Part shown: positions 35,852 to 44,079 of the stretch, piece by piece
Layout: every line of letters starts with the position of its first letter
How positions within the stretch are numbered: position 1 is the stretch's first letter
Source: a virus
DNA: 55,551 nt
Virus record (IMG/VR): IMGVR_UViG_3300012920_000049
Coordinates: 1-55,551 of that record
Reading direction: 5' to 3' (one strand)
The notes under the pieces: generated by a model
Seen by the model: only the letters and a program-made list of their open reading frames with translations
Told to the model about the DNA's origin: nothing
Database searches by the model: none
Program-made: the position numbers and the translations under genes

Positions 35852-37293
35852 TAGTCTACTTTGTCCGCAGGTTCTACTTCTTGTAATGGTTTCACTTCAG
35901 AAACCTTACTTGCATAACTTTCTTTAACACACTCTAAATACATTTCACCTTCGTTTTTTGGTATGTTTAAACTAAGAGATAAATCAGTTATAAGATATCT
36001 TCCGTCATTTAGTTTATCTTCTTTATTTGACACTTCAGGACTTGGTATTTCTAATTGAATAACATTACCTACTGTTATGTCTGTTCTCATTGGTATAGTC
36101 ACCACAATTTTATGTTGTTGTAGTGTTTCCATTAATGCACGTCTTTCTAATCTTGCATTATCAACTGACTTATATCCTTGGAACACTTCGTCATTACCTA
36201 GTGTATCTTCATTATCAAATAAGTGTGAACTTGTAAAATCATATCTAACATTACTGTCGTATGATTCATTAGGTGGAAAGTCAATATCAACTTCCGTGAC
36301 TTGTGGTGATACGAAAGGGTCAACTTGATTTTCAGTTGTTAATGACTTTTCATATTCACCTGTTCTTATTAAAGGGTGTCCTGATAAATGTTTACCACGT
36401 TTAAATGTTTCTTCTAAATCATATACAAAATCAACTTCTTGTTTTCTGATTGGGTCATATGTTTTCTGCATAGAAGAGTATGCACCTTTAGCTGTTCCTC
36501 TAAGTGTATCGAATTGTTGTGGTATATAGAAATTTTTTATCATAGAGTTTAAACCACCCTTTGCATTTAAATCTAATAGTTCAGTTTCTTCTGCACTTCT
36601 TGGTCTGTATGAAAATGGAACTGGGAACTCACGTTTTAACATAGTGTCTATTGAACTAAATCTAAATCCACCATTAAGTGTTTGGAAGAAGAACATACCA
36701 TTCTTCCATTCTGCTTGTTCACCAATGTTTGCTTCATTGACTACGTAATCAATAAGTTTTGAAACAGTCCAGTTAGGACATATGAATTGTATATTCTTTG
36801 GTTCTGTTTCTTCAAACCAATCAAACTCTTGTGGTTTAACTTTTGCATCTTCAATCAATGCTTGTTGTAATATTGTTTCGTATGAACCTCTAAACATTTT
36901 ACTCAAACGTTTCTTTCTGCAGAAGAACATTCTTGGGTCACAAAATCTTAATTTGTATATTTGTGCAGCTTCTTTAGGTCTTTTTACATCTTCTACTTTG
37001 TAGATTCTAAATGTTTTATCAATTGTAAATTTCTTTTCGGGTTCTTGACCAAGACCCTCTTTTTGTGCAATCGAAATACGAATATATTCTTGACCAGTAA
37101 ATCTATAGTTTGATAATAAGTTCAATCCGTCCATCATAGTTATTAGACCAGTGTTAAACTTATTGTAAATTGATTCGTATAACCTAACCCCTATTGCAAG
37201 GTCGGTCACATCAACTGATTCATTTTCTTGATTCACGATTGCAAGTGATTCAATACTGAATTCACCAGCTTTAAAATTACCTTGTGTTGACAT
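35851..37293 (-). CDS. Baseplate hub protein, gp27-like
   Basis: A 480-residue protein starting 'FKAGEFSIESLAIVNQENES', with 'IGVRLYESIYNKFNTGLITM' and 'IYKLRFCDPRMFFCRKKRLS', then 'FICPNWTVSKLIDYVVNEAN'. This is the gp27/gpD-like hub pattern, with a T4-like gp5 spike gene directly downstream. It is longer than T4 gp27 (391). The assignment rests on context and overall pattern more than on strong motif identity. Both ends overlap neighbouring genes as TAATG. Confidence 0.7.
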   Translation of the reverse strand: MSTQGNFKAGEFSIESLAIVNQENESVDVTDLAIGVRLYESIYNKFNTGLITMMDGLNLLSNYRFTGQEYIRISIAQKEGLGQEPEKKFTIDKTFRIYKVEDVKRPKEAAQIYKLRFCDPRMFFCRKKRLSKMFRGSYETILQQALIEDAKVKPQEFDWFEETEPKNIQFICPNWTVSKLIDYVVNEANIGEQAEWKNGMFFFQTLNGGFRFSSIDTMLKREFPVPFSYRPRSAEETELLDLNAKGGLNSMIKNFYIPQQFDTLRGTAKGAYSSMQKTYDPIRKQEVDFVYDLEETFKRGKHLSGHPLIRTGEYEKSLTTENQVDPFVSPQVTEVDIDFPPNESYDSNVRYDFTSSHLFDNEDTLGNDEVFQGYKSVDNARLERRALMETLQQHKIVVTIPMRTDITVGNVIQLEIPSPEVSNKEDKLNDGRYLITDLSLSLNIPKNEGEMYLECVKESYASKVSEVKPLQEVEPADKVD

Positions 37294-38012
37294 TATGCAC
37301 TCATCACTCTATTAAACTCACGAACAACTCTTCTTACATATTCGGGTTTAATTGCTTTTATAAATCTCTTCTCTTCGTTCCTTTCCCATTCATCTTCATA
37401 GATTGTTTTCTCAAACATACCATTTGAGAAAACATTTGATTTATGGTTTCCATTATAATAGTATGCAGTTCCGTCCAACTTTCTAATTGCGTCTTTAATA
37501 GTTAGTGAGTGACCACTTACATCACCAGTGACCTGTTCACCACCTCTGAATTCTCCACCCTCGATTCCTATTCTTGCAAAGTTAGGTTGCACTTCATTTA
37601 CTACACCTTCGATTGTGACACCATTTCTTAAACACGAAATAGTTTCACCTAATAAAAACTTATTACTTGCACCTACGATATCTGTTTTGTTGTATGCAGT
37701 TAGATACTGACCTGAATAATATTTGTTTAGATATTGTTCAAACTCTTGGTTAGATTTCCACCATTCATAATAGTTATTCCAGTTATTAACTAAAAAGAAA
37801 GTCCAGTGTAAATCTGAATCACCATAAAGTTTTGTTGCAACAACATCAGGTCTATCTCCTTCCATTAACTCGACATATTCATAATCAATAATACTATTTA
37901 CTGCACTTTGTTCTATCTTAGATTTTCTAAAGAAATCTTTTATAGTGATAACTTTACCATTATCTAAAGTGTATTGAATATCGGGGAAGTTTTTAAATAA
38001 TTGTGTAGCCAT
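37293..38012 (-). CDS. 53: Baseplate wedge protein gp53
   Basis: Wedge protein that binds gp6 and gp25. The family feature is 'ERPDVVATKLYGDSDLHWTF'-like sequence (here 'DRPDVVATKLYGDSDLHW') and 'FLVNNWNNYYEWW', comparable to T4 'PEELANAIYGNPQLYWVLLM'. A LysM-like or beta-rich insert occupies residues ~105-175. 239 residues versus 196 in T4. It has an AGGAAAGGA Shine-Dalgarno and lies 2 nt after gp48. Confidence 0.85.
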   Translation of the reverse strand: MATQLFKNFPDIQYTLDNGKVITIKDFFRKSKIEQSAVNSIIDYEYVELMEGDRPDVVATKLYGDSDLHWTFFLVNNWNNYYEWWKSNQEFEQYLNKYYSGQYLTAYNKTDIVGASNKFLLGETISCLRNGVTIEGVVNEVQPNFARIGIEGGEFRGGEQVTGDVSGHSLTIKDAIRKLDGTAYYYNGNHKSNVFSNGMFEKTIYEDEWERNEEKRFIKAIKPEYVRRVVREFNRVMSA

Positions 38013-38014
38013 AT

Positions 38015-39190
38015 CTATCCTTTCCTACCAGGCAAGTTCGGTGGTGTTAATTGTCTTGGATTTGGTGTTTTAACTTCTTTAGTTCTTGTCTTTCTTGCAC
38101 CATACCAAGTTGTGTAAGTTTCGGTTTCGTATGTTGTATCATATGCAACTGATTTGTTTAATGACATATTACCACCACCAATATCCTTTCTCTTTCCTGA
38201 AGTAGTAAGGTCTTGGAATGTTTCTTGAGTAATAATTTTGATTTCAGTAAATGATAAATCCATTGTTGTTGATACTGGATATCCGTCTTCATAAAGTTTT
38301 GTTGAATGAGATACAGTGCAATCGGTTAAGACACTAGGTTGGAATCGTTCCATGTGCAATCCAATATTTCCTTCATAATAGATATCAAAAATATTTGGAT
38401 AGTTAAAGTATCCTTCTGCAGCTCCGTCTGCTTCTGCATTACCAAAAGTATCAGGCAACATTGCAGTTTTAAAAGTCCATATGATATCTTCTACCATCTT
38501 TGCTTCTGCAGAACTTTTTGGATAAAACTCATAACTAAATGAGTGGTCACGGAATTCAACACCTTTAAACATTTGTTCTTCCATAGGGTTCTTTGCTTTA
38601 CCCTGAACAAAGTTTTTAACACCACCAGTCATTGCATTACTTGTATCTGAAACTAAACCTTGGAATCCCTCTTCCATGAAACTACCAAATTTTGAGAAGA
38701 ATCCTCTGTCACCACCTTGGTCATTACCACCAACTAGGTTTCTTTTGTTTGCACTAATACCTTCTTGTTCGTATGTGACTTTAGTATCAAAGGATAATTC
38801 GTCAGGCACATATAATGCAACTGCAGTTGATTCTGAACTAAAAAGGTTTTTTGCATTTGCACCCTTTCTTTTCTTTCTTGGTCTAGTTTCAAAAATAATA
38901 AATGAATCTAAATCCTCATTCATGGGGTATTGTAAGTCATGTATTGCTTCAACTGGTGTTTTTTTACCTACTGCTTGTGCAAGATTTGAAGCATTTAAGT
39001 TTGATTGTAGTGTTGCACGTCTATCGTCTAATAACTTTTCTGCTTTTGCCTTTTGAGATGCAAGCATGTCTTTATCGTATGTTCCTTCATACTTCTGACC
39101 ACCTTCGAATTTACTTTTGATACCTTTGAGTGACTTTACGGCACTGGTTGCTTGGTTTACTTTATTTAATAGCTTGTCTATACTTGGCAT
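38015..39190 (-). CDS. 48: Baseplate tail-tube cap protein gp48
   Basis: A 391-residue baseplate-to-tube adaptor. After a helical N-terminus, the tube-like fold shows in 'SFSYEFYPKSSAEAKMVEDI', matching T4 gp48 'FTWDLTPRSTEDLMAII', and in 'TDCTVSHSTKLYEDGYPVST' and 'MDLSFTEIKIIT', like T4 'FTLEITMREIITL'. It is the first minus-strand gene of the baseplate run and faces gp4 divergently. Confidence 0.85.
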   Translation of the reverse strand: MPSIDKLLNKVNQATSAVKSLKGIKSKFEGGQKYEGTYDKDMLASQKAKAEKLLDDRRATLQSNLNASNLAQAVGKKTPVEAIHDLQYPMNEDLDSFIIFETRPRKKRKGANAKNLFSSESTAVALYVPDELSFDTKVTYEQEGISANKRNLVGGNDQGGDRGFFSKFGSFMEEGFQGLVSDTSNAMTGGVKNFVQGKAKNPMEEQMFKGVEFRDHSFSYEFYPKSSAEAKMVEDIIWTFKTAMLPDTFGNAEADGAAEGYFNYPNIFDIYYEGNIGLHMERFQPSVLTDCTVSHSTKLYEDGYPVSTTMDLSFTEIKIITQETFQDLTTSGKRKDIGGGNMSLNKSVAYDTTYETETYTTWYGARKTRTKEVKTPNPRQLTPPNLPGRKG

Positions 39191-39200
39191 GTTTTCTGAA

Positions 39201-39239
39201 CCTAAATACTAAAAATTATGATTACTAGTGTTATTTATG
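39201..39239. promoter_or_regulatory. Interleaved divergent late promoters between gp48 and gp4
   Basis: Plus strand CCTAAATA at 39201-39208 lies 28 nt before the gp4 ATG (39237). Minus strand CATAAATA at 39232-39239 lies 41 nt before the gp48 ATG (39190). Each box sits inside the other gene's leader, so the two 5' ends would be complementary over about a dozen bases. Confidence 0.5.
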
Positions 39240-39680
39240 TCTAGAAAAAGTTATTCAGGCAAGTTCAAACCCAAAAATTATAAAAAATATAAGGGTGACC
39301 CTACAAAGATATTCTATAGGTCTTTGTGGGAAAGACGTTTTATGGTGTATTGTGATAACAATCCTAACATAATTGAATGGGGAAGTGAAGAGATTATTAT
39401 ACCATATAAGTCACCTATCGATAGAAAAGTTCATAGATACTTTCCTGACTTCTATATAAAGTATGTCAATAAGAAAGGTCAAACTGTTCGTGAAATCATA
39501 GAAGTGAAACCAAAGAAACAGTTATCCCCACCTAAAGAACCTCAAAGAAGAACTAAAAGATATCTAAATGAGGTTGCAACATATCTAGTCAATCAAGCAA
39601 AATTCAAAGCTGCAGACGATTATTGTAAAGATAGGAGATATGGATTCAGAATACTTACTGAAGACCACCTCGTTAAATGA
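39237..39680 (+). CDS. 4: Head completion nuclease gp4
   Basis: T4 gp4 (gp50/65) head-completion protein with a nuclease-like fold. The 147-residue product 'MSRKSYSGKFKPKNYKKYKG' continues with 'YRSLWERRFMVYCDNNPNI', 'WGSEEIIIPYKSPIDRKVHR', 'YFPDFYIKY', 'EIIEVKPKKQ' and 'PPKEPQRRTKRYLNEVATY', all T4 gp4 signatures. ATG 39237 is preferred over the in-frame GTG at 39228 because homologues start just before 'SGKFKPKN'. The TGA overlaps the next ATG. Confidence 0.93.
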   Translation: MSRKSYSGKFKPKNYKKYKGDPTKIFYRSLWERRFMVYCDNNPNIIEWGSEEIIIPYKSPIDRKVHRYFPDFYIKYVNKKGQTVREIIEVKPKKQLSPPKEPQRRTKRYLNEVATYLVNQAKFKAADDYCKDRRYGFRILTEDHLVK

Positions 39681-40300
39681 AGAAACTCATTGCATTTGAT
39701 TTAGACGGAGTCCTTATTGATTCATTAAAAAATATGGAAATGTCTTGGGACATTGTAAAACTTCACCACAATATAGAAGTTCCTTTTGACGAATATAGAA
39801 AACATATCGGTAAACCATTCTTTGATATACTGGACGAGTTAGGACTCACTGAGTCACAACAACGAATCAAAGACACCTATGACGAGGCATCGAATATGAT
39901 TATTGACGAAGTTGAGATATATGAAGGTGCAATCGAAACACTAGAACACATAAAAGAAAAAGGATATAAGATTGCAATTTGCACTTCTAAAGATATCGTA
40001 AGAGTAAAAAAAGTCATTGCAAGTTTAATACTGGACGGAAAAAAGTTTCCTGAATTTGATTATGTCTGTTCACCTAAACAAGGTCTGAGAGGAAAACCGG
40101 CTCCTGACCAATTACTAAATACTATGGCATTCTGTAATGTTGACCCACACGAAACATACTACGTTGGAGATATGCAATCAGATATGTTTTGTGCAAACAG
40201 AGCAGGTGTAGATTTTATACATGCAAAATATGGTTATGGAGAAGTTGAATGCGAAGTATCGCTAGAGTCGATAAAGAATCTAATCTCGTTGTTGGATTAA
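39677..40300 (+). CDS. HAD-superfamily phosphatase (Gph-like)
   Basis: A 207-residue haloacid dehalogenase-type hydrolase. Motif I is 'FDLDGVLIDS' (D8, D10), motif II is 'ICTSKD', motif III is a lysine in 'RGKPAPDQLL' and motif IV is 'YVGDMQSD'. A helical cap lies between motifs I and II as in phosphoglycolate phosphatases, unlike the capless Kdo-8-P phosphatase KdsC. It overlaps gp4 (ATGA) and the CMP-Kdo synthetase gene (52 nt), so it likely removes a phosphate in the same sugar pathway, though the substrate is unproven. Confidence 0.85.
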   Translation: MKKLIAFDLDGVLIDSLKNMEMSWDIVKLHHNIEVPFDEYRKHIGKPFFDILDELGLTESQQRIKDTYDEASNMIIDEVEIYEGAIETLEHIKEKGYKIAICTSKDIVRVKKVIASLILDGKKFPEFDYVCSPKQGLRGKPAPDQLLNTMAFCNVDPHETYYVGDMQSDMFCANRAGVDFIHAKYGYGEVECEVSLESIKNLISLLD

Positions 40301-41004
40301 TTCCAGCACGATATCATTCTACAAGATTCGAAGGTAAACCCCTAAAAGAAATACTCGGACTCCCAATGATTCACCGAGTATACAATCAGGCAACTCAATC
40401 AAAACTACTCGATAGTGTTATAGTGTTAACAGACGACACTAGAATTTCACAATACTGTTCGGTCAATGATATGAGATGTATTGTGATTGACGAAGAATGT
40501 AGAACTGGAACAGATAGGTGTGCAAAGGCTTTGGACTTAATTGACGGAGATATCTTTGTGAATATACAAGGTGACGAACCCCTGATTGACCCTGAAGCAA
40601 TCGATACACTTATACACTCCCATTCAAATAATGGGATATCTAATGCATACGTTGAAATAGATTTTTATTCAGACAAAAGACATGATAACAATGTAGTAAA
40701 AGTTGTGACTGATTCATACAATAATGCAATCTATTACTCACGTCTTAGTATACCATATTACCAAAAAGAGGAAACCATTGTCAAACAACAATTAGGTTTA
40801 TATGCATTTCATAGAGAGTTCTTAGATATGTTTACTAAACTTCCAGTCCGTGATTTAGAGAAAAGTGAATCCGTTGAAATGTTGAGATATGTAGAGAATG
40901 GTTATAAAGTTAAAATGGTTAAGGTTGAAGACGAAGGTTATTCGGTAGACACACCTGACGATTTGGTGATAGTAGAAGAAATTTTAAGGAAAAGATTATG
41001 TTAA
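40249..41004 (+). CDS. kdsB: 3-deoxy-manno-octulosonate cytidylyltransferase (CMP-Kdo synthetase)
   Basis: A 251-residue nucleotidyltransferase that activates Kdo (or a related 2-keto sugar acid) with CTP. KdsB signatures are 'LIPARYHSTRFEGKPLKEI', 'RTGTDRCAKAL', 'VNIQGDEPLIDPEAID', 'IYYSRLSIPY', 'LGLYAFHREFLDMF', 'ESVEMLRYVENGYKV' and 'YSVDTPDDLVIVEEIL'. ATG 40249 adds ~14 residues compared with cellular KdsB, but a GGAGAAG Shine-Dalgarno precedes it. It is flanked by a HAD phosphatase and an HPG-IR protein, suggesting surface-sugar synthesis or virion glycosylation. Confidence 0.9.
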   Translation: MRSIARVDKESNLVVGLIPARYHSTRFEGKPLKEILGLPMIHRVYNQATQSKLLDSVIVLTDDTRISQYCSVNDMRCIVIDEECRTGTDRCAKALDLIDGDIFVNIQGDEPLIDPEAIDTLIHSHSNNGISNAYVEIDFYSDKRHDNNVVKVVTDSYNNAIYYSRLSIPYYQKEETIVKQQLGLYAFHREFLDMFTKLPVRDLEKSESVEMLRYVENGYKVKMVKVEDEGYSVDTPDDLVIVEEILRKRLC

Positions 41005-41909
41005 TTCATTTGAAATCAGAAGAGAATTATTTAAAAGTTGAAAAAATCTTTAATGATATAAGAAGAGAAAGTAAACCAAAACTTGTCACTTGGAAACAGA
41101 TAACTGAACTTCCAACTACACACTGGACTAATACCAAACATGGTGGAGCTGGATATGCACAAGCATTAATGCAATATGCAGATAGTGAACCATGGAGTCC
41201 TATGGGACAAGAAGAATACATGCAATCAATAAAGGACGGAAAACAACCTTTCGGATTATCTCATGACATGAGAGTAAGATTAGAAAATTCAGGTGATAAT
41301 AGATTCTTCCATGGTGCTAAATGTAGGTGGTTGATTGACGAGTGGAAAGAGAATGGTTGGTATTCATATCCACAAGCATGTGTCACTCATAGAGGAACAC
41401 TATGGTTTCACCCAGGCGCAATAAGACAATATGCACTTGCAGTTGGTGAAATGTATGAACAAAAAGTAATCCTTTGGGATTGTTGGGATAATAAAGAGTT
41501 ATTTCCTGATACACCAATTTTAGAATTTCCTGAATATAGAAATATCTTTAGTGTCAAGAGGAGTCAATGGATAGACACTAAAGGTTATGACGGAGAAGGA
41601 ATGCAACATTTTGGTGCAAAACCCATACTGGAATGGCACGTAGACGAGGATAGACCAAACTTTTATTTAACTGCAAGACGTTATCAAGAAGAGATATTTA
41701 ATTATAAGAAACCTAAACTCTATGGTGAACCTGATACTTATGAATATGTTCCATGTTTTGCAGAAGGTCATAAACACTATCAATGTCTAGAGATACATAT
41801 GAAACACGGAAAAACATTTGGTCGATTACAAGCCAATCAGATATTTAAGATTCCTTTTGAAGATAAAGAATGGGAATGTGAAGATTTCTTTATCAGAAAA
41901 ACCTTTTAA
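40998..41909 (+). CDS. HPG-IR domain protein, paralogue of the glycosyltransferase fusion N-terminus
   Basis: A 303-residue protein of unknown function. At residues 105-145 it has 'HGAKCRWLIDEWKENGW', a 'TH' pair and 'FHPGAIRQYAL', matching the order of 'HSAKAHWLI...EEGL...TH...IHPGSIR' in the protein at 6812-8362. The spacing resembles a ParB-type fold with HPG-IR in place of the usual GHRR box. It overlaps kdsB by 7 nt, so it probably works with the sugar genes. Confidence 0.6.
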   Translation: MLIHLKSEENYLKVEKIFNDIRRESKPKLVTWKQITELPTTHWTNTKHGGAGYAQALMQYADSEPWSPMGQEEYMQSIKDGKQPFGLSHDMRVRLENSGDNRFFHGAKCRWLIDEWKENGWYSYPQACVTHRGTLWFHPGAIRQYALAVGEMYEQKVILWDCWDNKELFPDTPILEFPEYRNIFSVKRSQWIDTKGYDGEGMQHFGAKPILEWHVDEDRPNFYLTARRYQEEIFNYKKPKLYGEPDTYEYVPCFAEGHKHYQCLEIHMKHGKTFGRLQANQIFKIPFEDKEWECEDFFIRKTF

Positions 41910-41913
41910 AAGC

Positions 41914-41921
41914 ATAAATAA
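41914..41921 (+). promoter_or_regulatory. Late promoter-like box CATAAATA, 6 nt from ATG
   Basis: Plus-strand CATAAATA followed by ATAGAC and the ATG at 41928. No Shine-Dalgarno is present, so translation from this promoter would be leaderless or nearly so. Confidence 0.6.
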
Positions 41922-41927
41922 TAGACA

Positions 41928-42500
41928 ATGGCAGGTCTATTTGAAAAATTAATGAACGAATCTCCTTCGGAATTGGAACAAAGGAGTTTCGAATCATTAG
42001 AATGGTTCAAAGATAACCTAAGATATGTGAAGTTAAGACCCGACCAAACACTAAGAGAGGGTGAAATAGTCACTCAATTAGAGTTAGGTAAAATGTATAT
42101 GTATTTTTATGATGCAAAGAACAAAGATACATTACCTTACTGGGATAGATTTCCTTTAGTTGTTCCAATTAGAAAGTATGCAACTGGATTTCTTGGTATT
42201 AACTTTCATTACATTGCACCTCGTTATAGAGTTATATTCTTAGAGGAGTTATATGAATATACAAACAATAAAGACTATGACGATACAACTAGACTTAGAT
42301 TAACATATGAATTACTAAAGGGTGTATCAAGATTGAAGTATTATAAACCATGTTTAAAAGAATATCTCTATGGTCATATCCGAAGTCAATTCAGTCTAGT
42401 CCCTCCACAATATTGGGAGATAGTTGCAATGTTGCCAACACAACAGTTTAACGTAAATGCAAACAAAGTTTATGCAGATAGTAGAAGGAAAGTAATATGA
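41928..42500 (+). CDS. Conserved T4-like phage protein, probably virion assembly, function unknown
   Basis: A 190-residue protein with 'GKMYMYFYDAKNKDTLPYW', 'DRFPLVVPIRKYATGFLGIN' and 'RLRLTYELLKGVSRLKYYKP', ending 'VYADSRRKVI'. Segments like these recur in marine T4-like phages beside baseplate genes, but I cannot attach a T4 gene name. It precedes gp54 with an ATGA overlap, which suggests a tail or DNA-end role. The start follows a late box with no Shine-Dalgarno. Confidence 0.65.
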   Translation: MAGLFEKLMNESPSELEQRSFESLEWFKDNLRYVKLRPDQTLREGEIVTQLELGKMYMYFYDAKNKDTLPYWDRFPLVVPIRKYATGFLGINFHYIAPRYRVIFLEELYEYTNNKDYDDTTRLRLTYELLKGVSRLKYYKPCLKEYLYGHIRSQFSLVPPQYWEIVAMLPTQQFNVNANKVYADSRRKVI

Positions 42501-43345
42501 GTATGAAAGGTGTTAACGATTTTATATCTTATTTCGATACGGGTGCAAGACCCAATTTTTATGACGTTCAAATTATAGGTGGAAGAAGTCAAGGTGGATT
42601 CAATATGCAATTTGACCCCCAAGACGGACACAACTTTCGTTGTATAAGTGCAAGTCTTCCAGGCGTTGAACTGGGAACCAATGAAGAAGCAACCTTTGGA
42701 GCTCCAAGACAAATCCCTGATGGAACAGTGAGTTATGATGGTGGTGTTGCATTAACATTCTTATGTGATACACACTTCTACGATAGGGTTCTTATAGATG
42801 CATGGCAAAGATTTATCTATGAAGGTGAACCAAAACAAAGTGCATATGGAAGAGAATCAGGAACAAAGTTTCAACCTGTAATGAGATACATGTATGGTGA
42901 CGGAAAAGATTTCGATAGTGGATATGTGGGACAATTAAACATTACACAATTAAGTCAAGGTGGTAAACCTAGAATGTTATACGAATTCCAAGACGTATAT
43001 CCAGTATCATATTCAGAACAATCTCTTGCAAGTTCAAACGAAGCAGGTGGAATCATGGAGTTCGAAGTGACATTTGAATATAAAGATTTTTATGTTTCAT
43101 ATCCTAGTGAACCTGATGAAGTAAGAAAAATTGAACCAAAAGACAATGGTGCAGAACCACCTCAAGCAGGAAGAGGAAGAAAGATTTTAGATGCAACACT
43201 TGATACACTCAATGTGTTGTCTAGGTTTAATCCAAAGGCTGGAGAATACCTAAATAAACTAAGTGGTCTTGAAGGCCAACTTACCCGTGGTAAGAACATC
43301 AGTAGAAAAATTGGTGGTCTTAACATCGGTGGTGGTGGTGATTAA
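42497..43345 (+). CDS. 54: Baseplate tail-tube initiator gp54
   Basis: A 282-residue protein with a tail-tube-like fold: 'FYDVQIIGGRSQGGFNMQFD', 'CISASLPGVELGTNEEATFG', 'GVALTFLCDTHFYDRVLIDA' and 'YEFQDVYPVSYSEQSLASS'. This corresponds to gp19/gp54-type proteins that start tail-tube polymerisation on the gp48 cap. It is near T4 gp54 in size (320) and sits next to gp26/51 and the tape measure. The C-terminus is glycine-rich. The tail-tube protein itself has the same fold, so gp54 is the positional choice. Confidence 0.75.
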   Translation: MSMKGVNDFISYFDTGARPNFYDVQIIGGRSQGGFNMQFDPQDGHNFRCISASLPGVELGTNEEATFGAPRQIPDGTVSYDGGVALTFLCDTHFYDRVLIDAWQRFIYEGEPKQSAYGRESGTKFQPVMRYMYGDGKDFDSGYVGQLNITQLSQGGKPRMLYEFQDVYPVSYSEQSLASSNEAGGIMEFEVTFEYKDFYVSYPSEPDEVRKIEPKDNGAEPPQAGRGRKILDATLDTLNVLSRFNPKAGEYLNKLSGLEGQLTRGKNISRKIGGLNIGGGGD

Positions 43346-43374
43346 GAATAAATTAATTAAGTGAGGATAATATA

Positions 43375-44079
43375 ATGGCATTACCAATACAGTCGACACC
43401 GACTTATAGAACAGTTTTACCAGTTAGTGGTCAAGATATAGAATATCGACCATTTCTAGTAAAAGAACAGAACATTTTAGTTCAAGCTAAAGAAGGTGCT
43501 GACCCAAAACAGACTATGCAATCTGTTAAAAAATTGCTACAAGCAGTGACTAATGATAAAGTAGTTATTGAGGATTTACCTACTACAGACTTAGAATGGT
43601 TATTCATTCAAGTAAGAAAAGTATCTGTAGGGGATACGTCTAAATTAATGTTCCCATGCGTGAACAGAGAGTGTCCGAATACTAAAGACGTGACACTTAA
43701 CTTAGACGATATTCAACCTGAAGGTAATCTTCCTGAAGACTATACAGTCATGATTACTGATAAAGTAGGATTGACATTAATGGTTCCACTTGTTGAAGGA
43801 GTCGAAAAGGTCGCAGACCTTAAAGAGGAAAGTCAAACAGTAGAACTTATTAAACAATCTATAGTAAACATTTTTGACGAAGAGAATGTTTATGAAGGTT
43901 CGGACTTGACTAAAGCAGAAAGGGACGAGTTTGTGGATTCTTTAACGTTCCCTCAGTTAGAACTTGTTGGAAAGTGGTTTGACCAACTTCCAAAATTAAG
44001 TGCAAGACTAGAGTGGGATTGTGAAGAGTGTGGAACAAAGAATGAGCAAAACTTAGAAGGAATTCAAAATTTTTTTTAA
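43375..44079 (+). CDS. 26: Baseplate hub assembly protein gp26 (tail assembly chaperone, first frame)
   Basis: A 234-residue protein of the T4 gp26 family: 'YRTVLPVSGQDIEYRPFLVK', 'EQNILVQAKEGADPKQTM', 'PTTDLEWLFIQVRKVSVGD'. Two cysteine pairs ('CVNREC' and 'CEEC') suggest a zinc ribbon. The gene ends within a run of eight T's (44070-44077): in the reading frame T_TTT_TTT precedes TAA. A -1 slip there continues into the gp51 frame, giving a ~304-residue fusion. It has a GAGG Shine-Dalgarno. Confidence 0.85.
   Translation: MALPIQSTPTYRTVLPVSGQDIEYRPFLVKEQNILVQAKEGADPKQTMQSVKKLLQAVTNDKVVIEDLPTTDLEWLFIQVRKVSVGDTSKLMFPCVNRECPNTKDVTLNLDDIQPEGNLPEDYTVMITDKVGLTLMVPLVEGVEKVADLKEESQTVELIKQSIVNIFDEENVYEGSDLTKAERDEFVDSLTFPQLELVGKWFDQLPKLSARLEWDCEECGTKNEQNLEGIQNFF
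44070..44079 (+). promoter_or_regulatory. Putative -1 programmed frameshift site (gp26 to gp51)
   Basis: Slippery heptamer T_TTT_TTT in the gp26 frame (44070-44076) directly before the TAA stop (44077-44079). The -1 frame reads on without a stop as 'LIALSHESVFNHYNTN' into the gp51-like sequence. The downstream frame has only a GTG without Shine-Dalgarno. Confidence 0.65.

Noticed and set aside
39677-40300. HAD protein as the dedicated Kdo-8-phosphate phosphatase KdsC
   Set aside because: A helical cap between motifs I and II and a Gph-like 'FDLDGVLIDS' start do not fit the capless KdsC type; kept as a generic HAD phosphatase.
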